This document shows positions 54,259 to 62,856 of a DNA stretch of 64,000 nt, one piece after another; positions within the stretch are counted from its first letter, which is position 1, and every line of letters begins with the position of its first letter. The notes beneath the pieces were generated by a model. That model worked only from the letters and a program-made list of their open reading frames with translations, was not told the DNA's origin and did not search any database. This DNA is from Myxacorys almedinensis A (GTDB lineage Bacteria; Cyanobacteriota; Cyanobacteriia; Leptolyngbyales; Leptolyngbyaceae). The stretch is taken from contig NZ_WVIE01000022.1 of assembly GCF_010091945.1 (NCBI RefSeq), positions 1 through 64,000 of the forward strand, written 5' to 3'. A program made the position numbers and the translations under genes.

Positions 54259-56739
54259 TCACTCCGCCGATCGCGCAGTCGAATCATCTCCAACCATTGC
54301 CGACTCGGTACTGCTAGCGTGCTCAATCGTCTTTTTTTCTGATGATGAACCACTGTAATATTGCCATTTCCAGTCTTGAACTTCTGGCATATCTTCACCA
54401 TGTTCAATAATGTAACGCTGATGATCGATCAGCTTATCTCGAATGATCTGCTTTGTATATGCCCCTGTGTTTCTAAGTTTTGCTACGCGATCGATGACAT
54501 CGTTGGCTAAGTGGAAGCGATCGAGATCGTTAACCACAACCATATCAAAGGGTGTTGTCGTTGTGCCTTCCTCTTTATAACCGCGCACATGCAGATTTCT
54601 ATGATTGGTGCGGCGGTAGGTGAGACGGTGAATCAGGTAGGGGTAGCCGTGAAAGGCAAAGATGATCGGCTTATCGACGGTGAAGATCGAATCAAACTCG
54701 CGATCGCTTAGCCCATGAGGATGCTCGGTTTGGGGTTGGAGGGTCATCAAATCTACCACATTGACCACACGAATCTTGAGATCTGGGTAGTGCGATCGCA
54801 AGAAATCTACAGCGGCTAACGTCTCCAAGGTTGGCACATCTCCGGCACACGCCATCACAACATCAGGCTCATGACCGCTGTCGTTGCTTGCCCACTGCCA
54901 AATACCAAGCCCGGCGGTGCAGTGCTTAATGGCGCTCTCCATGTCGAGCCACTGCAATTCGGGTTGTTTCCCCGCAACGATCACATTGACATATTGACGA
55001 CTGCGTAAACAGTGATCCGCAACTGACAACAATGTATTCGCATCTGGGGGAAGATAAATGCGAATGACGTTGGGCTTTTTATTCATCACAATATCTAAAA
55101 AGCCTGGATCTTGATGAGTAAATCCGTTGTGATCTTGCCGCCAGACATGGGAAGTCAGCAGATAATTGAGCGATGCGATCGGCAATCTCCACGCGATATC
55201 TTCACACGTCTGGAGCCACTTGGCGTGTTGATTAAACATCGAATCAACAATGTGAATAAACGCTTCGTAGCACGAGAAAAATCCGTGGCGTCCGGTTAAG
55301 AGATAGCCCTCTAACCAGCCCTGGCAGAGGTGTTCGCTCAAGACTTCCATCACCCGACCGTCGGTGGAAATGTGATCGTCAATGGGTAAGATCTCTCCGG
55401 TAAACACGCGATCGCTGACTTCTAAAATGGCGTTGAGCCGGTTGGAATTGTTCTCGTCCGGCGACATGACCCGGAAATTGCGACTGTCCAGGTTGAGCGC
55501 CATCACATCGCGGAGAAACTCGCCAAGAATGCGCGTCGATTCTGTCTCAACGGTTCCTTCATCGGTCACGGGCACAGCGTATTGACGAAAATCGGGCAGA
55601 CGCAAATCTTGGAGCAGCAAGCCGCCGTTGGCGTGAGGATTTGCCCCCATGCGCCGATCTCCGCTCGGTGCGAGTTCTGCAAGCTCTGGTTTAAGTTTGC
55701 CAGTGTGATCAAACAACTCTTCGGGTTTATAACTCTTCATCCACGCTTCTAGCATCCTCAAATGCTCTGGGTTGCTTCCCAGTTTGGCAAGCGGAACTTG
55801 GTGAGAGCGGAAAGTATTTTCGATCGGCAGTCCGTCTACTTCTTTCGGGCCTGTCCATCCTTTTGGCGTTCTTAGAATGATCATCGGATACTGCGATCGC
55901 TGTTTAAATCCGTGGGTTCTGGCGTCTCGCTGAATGCCCTGAATTTCAGCCACGATTTCATCAAGCGTTCCTGCCATCAATTGATGCATCATTGCCGGAT
56001 CATCGCCTTCTACAAAGTAAGGTTTATATCCATAGCCAACAAATAAACTTTCGAGTTCGCGATCGCTCATCCGTGCCAAAACGGTTGGATTTGCGATTTT
56101 ATATCCATTGAGATGTAAAATCGGCAGCACTGCCCCATCGCGCTCTGGGTTGAGAAATTTGTTAGAGTGCCAGCTAGTTGCTAGTGCCCCGGTTTCGGCT
56201 TCTCCATCGCCAATAACACAGCACACCATCAGATCAGGATTGTCAAACGCGGCTCCGTAAGCATGAGCTAACGAGTAGCCGAGTTCACCGCCTTCATGGA
56301 TCGAACCGGGCGTTTCGGGGGCCGCATGGCTAGGAATCCCCCCCGGATAGGAAAACTGTAAGAACAGTTGTTTCATGCCCTCTTCGTCTTGAGTGATGCG
56401 GTTATATCGCTCGCTGTAGCTTCCTTCTAAATAGGTGTTTGCCACCATCCCTGGACCGCCGTGCCCAGGACCACAAATATAAATGGTGTTGAGGTCATAA
56501 CGCTTGATCAATCGATTGAAATGAACATAGATAAAATTTAATCCTGGCGTTGTGCCCCAATGTCCGAGCAATCTGGGTTTAATCTGCTCGATCGTTAAGG
56601 GTTGCTTCAGCAGAGGATTGTCCCGTAGATAAATTTGTCCGACCGATAAATAGTTTGCTGCACGCCAGTAAGCATCTAGCTTTTGCAGTTCTTCCGCAGC
56701 CAAAGGAGACTTGATTTGAACGGAGTTTGCAACGGTCAT
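54259..56739 (-). CDS. xfp: xylulose-5-phosphate/fructose-6-phosphate phosphoketolase
   Basis: Thiamine-diphosphate enzyme that splits xylulose-5-P or fructose-6-P with phosphate, giving acetyl-phosphate plus glyceraldehyde-3-P or erythrose-4-P. The 826-residue length is typical. Motifs: [52 protein letters not shown], the ThDP fold [25 protein letters not shown] and the C-terminal [13 protein letters not shown]. It is directly upstream of ackA, so the two can make acetate and ATP from Calvin-cycle or pentose sugars. Confidence 0.97.
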   Translation of the reverse strand: MTVANSVQIKSPLAAEELQKLDAYWRAANYLSVGQIYLRDNPLLKQPLTIEQIKPRLLGHWGTTPGLNFIYVHFNRLIKRYDLNTIYICGPGHGGPGMVANTYLEGSYSERYNRITQDEEGMKQLFLQFSYPGGIPSHAAPETPGSIHEGGELGYSLAHAYGAAFDNPDLMVCCVIGDGEAETGALATSWHSNKFLNPERDGAVLPILHLNGYKIANPTVLARMSDRELESLFVGYGYKPYFVEGDDPAMMHQLMAGTLDEIVAEIQGIQRDARTHGFKQRSQYPMIILRTPKGWTGPKEVDGLPIENTFRSHQVPLAKLGSNPEHLRMLEAWMKSYKPEELFDHTGKLKPELAELAPSGDRRMGANPHANGGLLLQDLRLPDFRQYAVPVTDEGTVETESTRILGEFLRDVMALNLDSRNFRVMSPDENNSNRLNAILEVSDRVFTGEILPIDDHISTDGRVMEVLSEHLCQGWLEGYLLTGRHGFFSCYEAFIHIVDSMFNQHAKWLQTCEDIAWRLPIASLNYLLTSHVWRQDHNGFTHQDPGFLDIVMNKKPNVIRIYLPPDANTLLSVADHCLRSRQYVNVIVAGKQPELQWLDMESAIKHCTAGLGIWQWASNDSGHEPDVVMACAGDVPTLETLAAVDFLRSHYPDLKIRVVNVVDLMTLQPQTEHPHGLSDREFDSIFTVDKPIIFAFHGYPYLIHRLTYRRTNHRNLHVRGYKEEGTTTTPFDMVVVNDLDRFHLANDVIDRVAKLRNTGAYTKQIIRDKLIDHQRYIIEHGEDMPEVQDWKWQYYSGSSSEKKTIEHASSTESAMVGDDSTARSAE

Positions 56740-56846
56740 AAGCTGTCACTCGCTAATGGGTTGGCGGTAATTGTGAACAATCGTAATCTGTCGCGTAATC
56801 TGTCGGGGGTGTGGAGTTTAGAAAAATACGATTAATCTGACCAATA

Positions 56847-57375
56847 TTAATTTAACTTCTGAACCGCTCGCTTGCTGTCTGCCAGTTCAGTCGGACTCCA
56901 ATAACTGCTCGGACTCCCATATCCATATATACCAATAGCGATTAAGCCGATCGCACTCAGGATGTAAACAATGGCGATGCCTGATCCTGCGCCAGTGCCA
57001 ACAACAGAACTGAGGCTAATTGCAATCGGGCGATCAGACTGCATCAAGGGTTCAAATACGCGATCGGCGAGTGGTCCCGCAATCAGGGATCAGGCTCACA
57101 AGCTGAAACATCAAGGATTGAATCGCAAACATGCGCCCTTGCAAACTCGGCTCAACGGTGGTCATCCAAATCGCGGTATCACAACTGTTCATCACCGGAA
57201 AATTGAACGAGGAGCAAAACTGTGCTGGAATCCACACTTGGGGAACTTGTCCCAGCCCAAACACTAGCTTGCTGACACCCGCCCCAATCATGCCGCGCAA
57301 CACCCCATCAACCGGTCGCCGCGATCCCTTCCACGCACGCATGACGATCGCTCCAGTGAACCCGCCAGAAAAGCG
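56847..57375 (-). pseudogene. truncated, frameshifted MFS exporter remnant
   Basis: Read on the minus strand, the first frame gives GAIVMRAWKGSRRPVDGVLRGM ... AIWMTTVEPSLQGRMFAIQSLMFQLVSLI. It then shifts near 57085 into the frame AGPLADRVFEPLMQSDRPIA ... GSGIAIVYILSAIGLIAIGIYG, which stops at 56847. Joined, this is the C-terminal third of a macrolide/enterobactin-type MFS exporter (the typical ...VQGRVFA...AGPLADRVFEP pattern). The N-terminal two thirds are missing: the fragment starts right after tRNA-Pro and its terminator. The track ORFs 57052-57465 and 56847-57047 are the two pieces. Confidence 0.85.
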
Positions 57376-57397
57376 AAAACCCGCTACCAGAGCGGGT
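57376..57397 (-). terminator. intrinsic terminator after tRNA-Pro
   Basis: On the minus strand ACCCGCT-CTGGT-AGCGGGT is followed directly by TTTT. The 7-bp GC-rich stem begins about 10 bases after the tRNA 3' end. Confidence 0.7.
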
Positions 57398-57407
57398 CTT
57401 GCTTCTA

Positions 57408-57481
57408 TCGGAGCGACAGGATTTGAACCTGCGACCCCTACTACCCCAAAGTAGTGCGCTACCAAGCTGCGCTACGCCCCG
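57408..57481 (-). tRNA. tRNA-Pro (GGG)
   Basis: The minus strand begins CGGGGCGTAGCGCAGC and ends CAAATCCTGTCGCTCCGA, forming the acceptor and T arms of a proline tRNA. The anticodon stem CTACT/AGTAG encloses the loop TTGGGGT, so the anticodon is GGG. CCA is not encoded. 74 nt. It lies immediately upstream of the MFS remnant on the same strand. Confidence 0.95.
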
Positions 57482-57578
57482 AATCTTGCATTATACGCAG
57501 ACTGTAAAGAGCAACGTCTCGAAGAACTGCGTTTAGCGCTTGATCACTATATCACACAGTGTCGGGTTCCATCAAATT

Positions 57579-57944
57579 TTAGAAGACATCCAAGGTGTGA
57601 ACGGCTTGCAGTAACCCTATTACGGCGGTTGCAGCCCAAGCCCCCTCAGCTTTCCTACCTGACGACACCATTAGCCGCAGCGTGTAAGCATGGGCATACC
57701 CCTCCGCCTCAAGCCAAACTAGAGAACTCTCTAGCTCACAGGCAATTTTTTCTTCATCCATTAATTCGCCTGCTGTGTGCTGTAAGGTTTGGCTGAGTTG
57801 CGTGAGCAAGCGGCAGAAATCATGAAACTCGGCTTCGGTTAATTCGACTGCCCATTCGTCGGCTCCTACTAATCCTTTAAATTTGGGAGCACTTGAGTCC
57901 CAGCCGATTCGCCACCCTGAGCCAGTTTTAAGCAGTCGTGCCAT
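57579..57944 (-). CDS. DUF1818 family protein
   Basis: A 121-residue soluble protein of the cyanobacteria-specific DUF1818 family. Recognisable text: LLKTGSGWRIGWDSSAPKFKGLVGADEWAVELTEAEFHDFCRLL and ESSLVWLEAEGYAHAYTLRLMVSSGRKAEGAW. No function established to my knowledge. It lies 6 bp after the secreted-protein gene, so the two are co-transcribed, and precedes tRNA-Pro on the same strand. Confidence 0.88.
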   Translation of the reverse strand: MARLLKTGSGWRIGWDSSAPKFKGLVGADEWAVELTEAEFHDFCRLLTQLSQTLQHTAGELMDEEKIACELESSLVWLEAEGYAHAYTLRLMVSSGRKAEGAWAATAVIGLLQAVHTLDVF

Positions 57945-57950
57945 AGGGTT

Positions 57951-58649
57951 TTATTTCAATAATTGCGCTCCGCCGGATGAGGGCTGGCTCGGCGGCGTGC
58001 TGAGGAGTCGCGGCGCTGGGGAAGCGGCAGGTGTTGATGCTCCTTGGTCTGACGGGCTGAAACTATCGACCAAAGCTTGGATGAGAGCGTTTCTCTGGTG
58101 ACGATCGAGCTTAGTCAGAGCGTCGCGATCGCGCTCCAGCGGATTTTGCTCTAGATTATCTGCACTGGGATAGGTGGACGCATCGATCGGCTCATTGATG
58201 CCCAAATAATCTGCCAACGTCACTTTCCAATCCAAGCGATAATTGACCGGTCGCCCCTTGACATAGTAGTGATAGCGAATCAGGCGACTGGCGAGCGTAT
58301 TGGTTGCATCGACCTTTCTAGTCTGTCGGTTGACATACTGATTTTCTAAAGGAAAGTTGGGCAACCGTTCGTAAACTTGCCGCCACACTTCTTGAATTCG
58401 GACTCGTCCGGAAGGGGTGGCATTGGTGGGCGCGGGGTCTGTTTGCGCCAAAAGAAGGGGTGAACCGAGTTGAAGCGTTTGCGTCTTTTTGCTAGGGAAA
58501 GCAAAATTCAGATGAGTACTGATCTGAACCTGCGGAGCGATCGCTTCACGAGCAATAACGGACAAAGGACGCCAGCTAGCCACCCCGAACGTTAGCAGCA
58601 TCAACCCTAGCAGCAACATTAGCTTCGATTGCTTCATCGTCTCAGGCAC
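57951..58649 (-). CDS. secreted or membrane-anchored conserved cyanobacterial protein
   Basis: 232 residues. The N-terminus is a hydrophobic segment (LMLLLGLMLLTFGVASWRPLSVIA) acting as a signal or anchor. The central part (RVRIQEVWRQVYERLPNFPLENQYVNRQTRKVDATNTLASRLIRYHYYVKGRPVNYRLDWKVTLADYLG) looks like a conserved domain; the tail is Pro/Ala/Ser-rich. ATG at residue 5 (MKQSKLML) is an alternative start. No named family comes to mind. It begins just after the rpoZ terminator and is followed at 6 bp by the DUF1818 gene. Confidence 0.75.
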   Translation of the reverse strand: MPETMKQSKLMLLLGLMLLTFGVASWRPLSVIAREAIAPQVQISTHLNFAFPSKKTQTLQLGSPLLLAQTDPAPTNATPSGRVRIQEVWRQVYERLPNFPLENQYVNRQTRKVDATNTLASRLIRYHYYVKGRPVNYRLDWKVTLADYLGINEPIDASTYPSADNLEQNPLERDRDALTKLDRHQRNALIQALVDSFSPSDQGASTPAASPAPRLLSTPPSQPSSGGAQLLK

Positions 58650-58670
58650 TCCGGTCTTGATTGAACGTCT

Positions 58671-58703
58671 AAAAAAGCGAGATGAATAGCATTTTCACCT
58701 CGC
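58671..58703 (-). terminator. intrinsic terminator after rpoZ
   Basis: On the minus strand GCGAGGTGAA-AATGCTA-TTCATCTCGC (10-bp stem with one G-T pair) is followed directly by TTTTTT. It lies 14 bp after the rpoZ stop, so rpoZ is probably monocistronic and the next gene needs its own promoter or read-through. Confidence 0.85.
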
Positions 58704-58716
58704 CCTAAACCTTACC

Positions 58717-58962
58717 TTATTCGCCGATAATCTCTGGCTGAGTCAATTCGTCGGACATTTCGATGATTGCCCGCATGACGGGTTTCATCATTGGATCTTC
58801 GCCGCTATCAAAGTCTTCAAAGCGCCGACGCTTAGCCCGGTTCGCCACTTGAACGGTGATGCGATAGCGGTTAGAGGCAGCGTTAATCAGGTCATCAGCA
58901 CGACGCATTAACTGAACTGTGTCAAAGGTTGGACGCTTATGGAGAGAGCCAGATTTTGCCAT
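58717..58962 (-). CDS. rpoZ: RNA polymerase omega subunit
   Basis: An 81-residue omega subunit that helps assemble and stabilise the beta-prime subunit. Typical cyanobacterial form: [40 protein letters not shown] and [24 protein letters not shown] strong terminator follows, and about 180 bp upstream separate it from the divergent SGNH hydrolase gene. Confidence 0.95.
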   Translation of the reverse strand: MAKSGSLHKRPTFDTVQLMRRADDLINAASNRYRITVQVANRAKRRRFEDFDSGEDPMMKPVMRAIIEMSDELTQPEIIGE

Positions 58963-59143
58963 AGTAGAAAGTTGGAGAGTGAAGAATGCAGTCTTTAATT
59001 AGATTATAGGGGTGACATTTGCTTGAAGCTTGTGTAAAGTTTTGAAAATGCCAATTGATGGTGATAAAGTCCGAGTAACTCGTTTTGAACCCTGTCTCTT
59101 TGAACGCTGAGCGTATAGCCCCATCCCTAATTCATCCGGTTTC

Positions 59144-59851
59144 ATGCAAATGCTTGCTTCTCTGTCTCAACTCAACAGTCCCCACACCTTGCAAGCTTCC
59201 CTGCGGCTGTTAGCCTTGGGAGACAGCTTAGTGTATGGCTTTGGTGACCCGGTGGGGGGTGGATGGGTTGAGCGGCTAAGGCGGCAGTGGATGACGCCGG
59301 GGGGAGCGAATCATGCACTTTATAACTTGGGGGTGCGGGGGGATGGAGTCCGGCAGGTTTCGGCTCGGTTAGAAGACGAATTTAAGAGCCGAGGCGAGTT
59401 GCGAAATCGGGTTCCGGATCTAATTATTCTGTCGGTTGGGGTAAACGATTCGCCACGATTGGGGCGACCCGACGGCAAGAACTACACCGATTTTGACCAG
59501 TTTCAATCTGACATGGCAGCGCTGCTCGATCGCGCTTGTCGATTGTGTCCTGTTTTGTTTGTTGGCATGATCCCGGTTGATGAAGCACAAATGCCATTTC
59601 TAAACTGCCTATATTACAACCACGCAGATCAATATCGCTACAAAGAGGCGACTCGGCTTGCCTGTGCAGAACGCCACATTCCCTATCTTGATCTGTTTGA
59701 TCAATGGATGGCTCGCGGGTTGGAGTGGAGCAAGACGCAATTTACGGACGATGGATTGCATCCCAACGTGTCGGGGTATCAAACTTTGTTGCACGATATT
59801 TTAAGTTGGCAAGCGTTTCAGCATTGGATCAGGGAAAGCGATAGGGTATAG
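59144..59851 (+). CDS. SGNH/GDSL-family hydrolase
   Basis: A 235-residue esterase-like protein. Block I ALGDSLVYGFG carries the catalytic Ser, block III is SVGVNDS (Gly-x-Asn-Asp), and the C-terminal DDGLHPNVSGY holds the catalytic Asp and His. No signal peptide is evident, so probably cytosolic. Substrate unknown; relatives act on lysophospholipids, acetylated sugars or esters. It precedes rdgB by 22 bp and is probably co-transcribed. Confidence 0.9.
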   Translation: MQMLASLSQLNSPHTLQASLRLLALGDSLVYGFGDPVGGGWVERLRRQWMTPGGANHALYNLGVRGDGVRQVSARLEDEFKSRGELRNRVPDLIILSVGVNDSPRLGRPDGKNYTDFDQFQSDMAALLDRACRLCPVLFVGMIPVDEAQMPFLNCLYYNHADQYRYKEATRLACAERHIPYLDLFDQWMARGLEWSKTQFTDDGLHPNVSGYQTLLHDILSWQAFQHWIRESDRV

Positions 59852-59873
59852 GGTGCTGATCGCTTAGGGGAAC

Positions 59874-60461
59874 ATGACGATGACTGTATTGGTGGTGGCG
59901 ACGGGCAATCCAGGTAAGCTGCGGGAGATTCAGCCCTATCTTGAAGGATTGAGGTGGGAACTGAAGCTGAAGCCGCCGGAGATTGAGGTGGATGAGGTGG
60001 GAACGACGTTCGCTGAGAATGCAGCGTTGAAAGCTTCGCAGGTTGCGATCGCAACCCAAAACTGGGCGATCGCCGATGATTCGGGTCTCGAAGTAACGGC
60101 GTTGGACAATGCACCAGGAATTTTCTCGGCGCGATATGGGCTCTCTGATGGCGATCGCATCGATCGGCTACTGCGAGAGTTGGGCGACCACGGCGATCGC
60201 TCAGCCCGGTTTGTGTGTGCGATCGCCGTGGCTCAACCGGATGGCGCGATCGCGCTGCAAACGGAGGGAATTTGTCTGGGTGAAATTCTCACGGCGGCGC
60301 GCGGAAAGGGGGGATTTGGCTACGATCCTATCTTTTATGTCCCCGACCAGGGGTTAACGTTCGCCGAAATGCCTGCCGCCCTTAAACAAGAGGTAAGCCA
60401 TAGAGGACGAGCCTTTCAGTCAATCTTGCCCCGCCTAAAAGCCCTAGATGCCGAAGCCTAA
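59874..60461 (+). CDS. rdgB: non-canonical purine NTP pyrophosphatase (RdgB/HAM1)
   Basis: Hydrolyses dITP, ITP and XTP to monophosphates, keeping deaminated purines out of nucleic acids. The 195-residue protein has VLVVATGNPGKLREIQPYL, ETTF-like VGTTFAENAALKASQVA, AIADDSGLEVTALDNAPGIFSARYG and the C-terminal GGFGYDPIFYVPDQGLTFAEM plus SHRGRAF. AGGGG lies about 5 bases before the ATG; a second ATG two codons on is also possible. The window also holds nfi (deoxyinosine repair), though not nearby. Confidence 0.95.
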   Translation: MTMTVLVVATGNPGKLREIQPYLEGLRWELKLKPPEIEVDEVGTTFAENAALKASQVAIATQNWAIADDSGLEVTALDNAPGIFSARYGLSDGDRIDRLLRELGDHGDRSARFVCAIAVAQPDGAIALQTEGICLGEILTAARGKGGFGYDPIFYVPDQGLTFAEMPAALKQEVSHRGRAFQSILPRLKALDAEA

Positions 60462-60872
60462 TACCAATTTAAACACTGCCTGCTACGGATGAGGTCAAAT
60501 GCTCTAGTGGCGTCGAATAGCCATTCTGATCGCAGGACTGCCCTCGATGGGTCAATTCCAGAAAACAGTCGCCCAATCTTCTGAATGAACGAGTCAATAG
60601 CATGAATTAACTAGGGAAGATACTGAATGAACGAGTCAATAGCATAAATTAACTAGGGAAGATACTGAATCGAGGCATGGATGGATTGAACAGACAGGGC
60701 AATTAGCGCAGAGCGCACCTTCACAGAAATGGGCTTTGCCAAGCTCTAAAGCATCGCCTCCCTGCTCTTGCTTTCCCTGTTTCGAGGGATCTTCTCAAGC
60801 ATTTGTAGCAATGATTAATTGATTTGGTATTAGGGTCTCGTGAGGGGTCAACGACCCGCAGGCTAGAATCGC
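60462..60872. other. 411-bp spacer between convergent rdgB and M28 peptidase genes
   Basis: Contains a 42-bp direct duplication (60581-60664). No credible ORF; the track ORF 60721-61092 is antisense to the peptidase end. No clear terminator. Confidence 0.5.
60581..60664. repeat. 42-bp tandem duplication
   Basis: CTGAATGAACGAGTCAATAGCATGAATTAACTAGGGAAGATA (60581-60622) is repeated at 60623-60664 with one difference (CATGAA versus CATAAA). The start of a third copy (CTGAAT) follows. Confidence 0.9.
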
Positions 60873-61715
60873 TTACAGCAGGCGGATACCGTTGATTAAC
60901 CCCTGACAAACTTGAGTGAGAAAATTGAGGTCGAGCGTTTCGATGCGATCGCTGGGTTTGTGATAGTTTGGGTTTCTCAAGTCTGCGGTATCGGTCACCA
61001 TGATCGCGCGGTAGCCCCGATCCCAAAATGCGGCATGATCCCCCCGGCGGGTAGAAGGTATGATCTGCCCTTTTAGCCCCGCAGGCAACCACTCTGCCCC
61101 AACTCCGACCCGCCGCATCACGCGACTCAGACGAATTAAATCTGGAATGGTCGGTAAATTTCCAATCAGTGCAATGAAGTTACCTTGAGACGGATAGAAC
61201 CGCTCTAACCCCGCCGGATAGCGTTGGGAATGGGGCTGAGCAGTGGCATAACCAAGCATTTCTAAGGCAATCATCAGCCGAAGCGGTTCGCCGTTGAGTG
61301 CGATCGCATATTGCGTGTTTCCAAACGTGTCAGACTGCGTGTAAATCTCTTCCATGTCAAACGCAACGAGGCGAATGGGCGATCGGGCGGGTTGCTCGCA
61401 AAATGCTTTTGCCATTTCTAGCAAAACTGCTACTCCTGTAGCGTTGTCGTCTGCGCCCGGAGAGCCAGGAACAGCATCATAATGAGCACCAATTAGAATC
61501 GGTAGACGCTGTTGGTATCTTGCGGCTGGAAGATCCAAAATGAAATTAGTATGAGTTCTACCATTAACTTTAAATAGGTGGGATTTAACGGTTCCCCATT
61601 GCTCAAAGTGTTGACGAATATATTGCTGAACATAAAAATGTCCTTGGGTTGCAAAATAAGGATCGCGTTCGCGAACTAATTCGCTAAGATGTAATTCTAA
61701 TCTTGTTTTTAGCAT
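60873..61715 (-). CDS. M28-family zinc peptidase
   Basis: A 280-residue aminopeptidase-like protein. Zinc-binding text is visible: IGAHYDAVPGSPGADDNATGVAVLLEMA (His and bridging Asp), FDMEEIY (catalytic Glu pair), and later SDRIETLD near the C-terminus with an upstream GDHAAFWDRGYRAIMVTDTADLRNPNYHKPSDRIE (final His). No signal peptide is seen at the chosen start. Substrate unknown; some M28 members are glutaminyl cyclases, and this length would allow either. Monocistronic. Confidence 0.9.
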   Translation of the reverse strand: MLKTRLELHLSELVRERDPYFATQGHFYVQQYIRQHFEQWGTVKSHLFKVNGRTHTNFILDLPAARYQQRLPILIGAHYDAVPGSPGADDNATGVAVLLEMAKAFCEQPARSPIRLVAFDMEEIYTQSDTFGNTQYAIALNGEPLRLMIALEMLGYATAQPHSQRYPAGLERFYPSQGNFIALIGNLPTIPDLIRLSRVMRRVGVGAEWLPAGLKGQIIPSTRRGDHAAFWDRGYRAIMVTDTADLRNPNYHKPSDRIETLDLNFLTQVCQGLINGIRLL

Positions 61716-61911
61716 CGCACTCTTAAATTGCTGCTATGTTTTTTAATGTTATTCAACCTATACATAATGTGACGATCAAGACTAGCCAATCGTGATCGCG
61801 AGTTGGAATGCTTTGACTAACAAACGTCTTGCTCTCTGGCGTAGAGGTTGCCCGTTCATCTACTATTCGATAAAGTTTGATGAATAGGAACCCTCATCAG
61901 GAGCATTTTCT

Positions 61912-62472
61912 ATGGAAGGCTTAACAATTGTCGAGCTTGGGCATCCCATGTTAAGACAAACTGCCCATGCGATCGCAACCATTCAAGACGAGCACATTCA
62001 AACCCTGATCGATCAGCTATTGGTAACGGTGAACCACGCCAATGGGGTTGGAATTGCTGCACCTCAAGTGGCTCAGCCGTTGCAACTGATGATCGTGGCA
62101 TCGCGCCCCAGCCCTCGCTATCCAACCGCGCCAACCATGGAGCCAACGCCAATGCTCAACCCCCGCATTTTGTCTCACTCTACCGAAACCATAATCGGAT
62201 GGGAAGGCTGTCTCAGCATTCCGGGAATCCGAGGCAAGGTGCCTAGATATCAAGCCATCGAGATTGAATACTGCGATCGCAGGGGTCATGCTCACAAAAC
62301 TCAGCTTACGGATTTTGTGGCGCGTATTTTTCAACACGAATTCGATCATTTCAACGGCATTGTGTTTCTCGATCGCGTTGAAAACCCTCAAGACGTGATC
62401 ACCGAGCAGGAGTATCAGGCGCTATTTGCCCCGTCATCGAATCCAGAGATACCGCACTCCGATGCCAATTAG
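61912..62472 (+). CDS. def: peptide deformylase
   Basis: Removes the formyl group from nascent proteins. Three motifs are intact: GVGIAAPQ (46-52), EGCLS (C100) and QHEFDHFNG (H142, E143, H146). 186 residues, normal length. Its last 39 bp overlap the end of the convergent TauE/SafE-like gene. Confidence 0.95.
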   Translation: MEGLTIVELGHPMLRQTAHAIATIQDEHIQTLIDQLLVTVNHANGVGIAAPQVAQPLQLMIVASRPSPRYPTAPTMEPTPMLNPRILSHSTETIIGWEGCLSIPGIRGKVPRYQAIEIEYCDRRGHAHKTQLTDFVARIFQHEFDHFNGIVFLDRVENPQDVITEQEYQALFAPSSNPEIPHSDAN

Positions 62473-62805
62473 AAATAGCCCGTAAAGGGTCTTAATCGTG
62501 CTGCTGCTGATGTAAGGCTGATTGGCAAATACCGCCCCAAAAAAATTGCCAATCAGAAGACCGATGGCAATCACGATCGCATGGTTGATATTAAGATTGC
62601 CGCTCCGATAATACACCGCCGCCGCCAGAATACCAATCGGAAGAATTTGTGCAGCAATCGATGTTCCCGTTGCAAATCTTTGATCCATTCCCAATAACAA
62701 AACCATTGCTGGAACCATAATTGCTCCGCCCCCAATTCCAAATACTCCTCCCGCAACTCCTGCCGCCAAGCCAATCGCTAGAAGCTGAATAAGCAGATTA
62801 GACAT
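62434..62805 (-). CDS. half-size TauE/SafE-family membrane protein
   Basis: 123 residues with about four hydrophobic segments, starting LLAIGLAAGVAGGVFGIGGGAIMVPAMVLLLGM, the hallmark repeat of TauE/SafE transporters. Full-length members have two such halves (about 250 residues), so this is a single-half version that would need to dimerise. Ends convergently inside the 3' end of def. Substrate (sulfite or organosulfonate in the family) unknown. Possibly a natural short form, since the frame is intact. Confidence 0.85.
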   Translation of the reverse strand: MSNLLIQLLAIGLAAGVAGGVFGIGGGAIMVPAMVLLLGMDQRFATGTSIAAQILPIGILAAAVYYRSGNLNINHAIVIAIGLLIGNFFGAVFANQPYISSSTIKTLYGLFLIGIGVRYLWIR

Positions 62806-62856
62806 TCTTTCTCAACGTATTTTCTACAGGACTACAGGGATAGTATCGCAGTCTTC

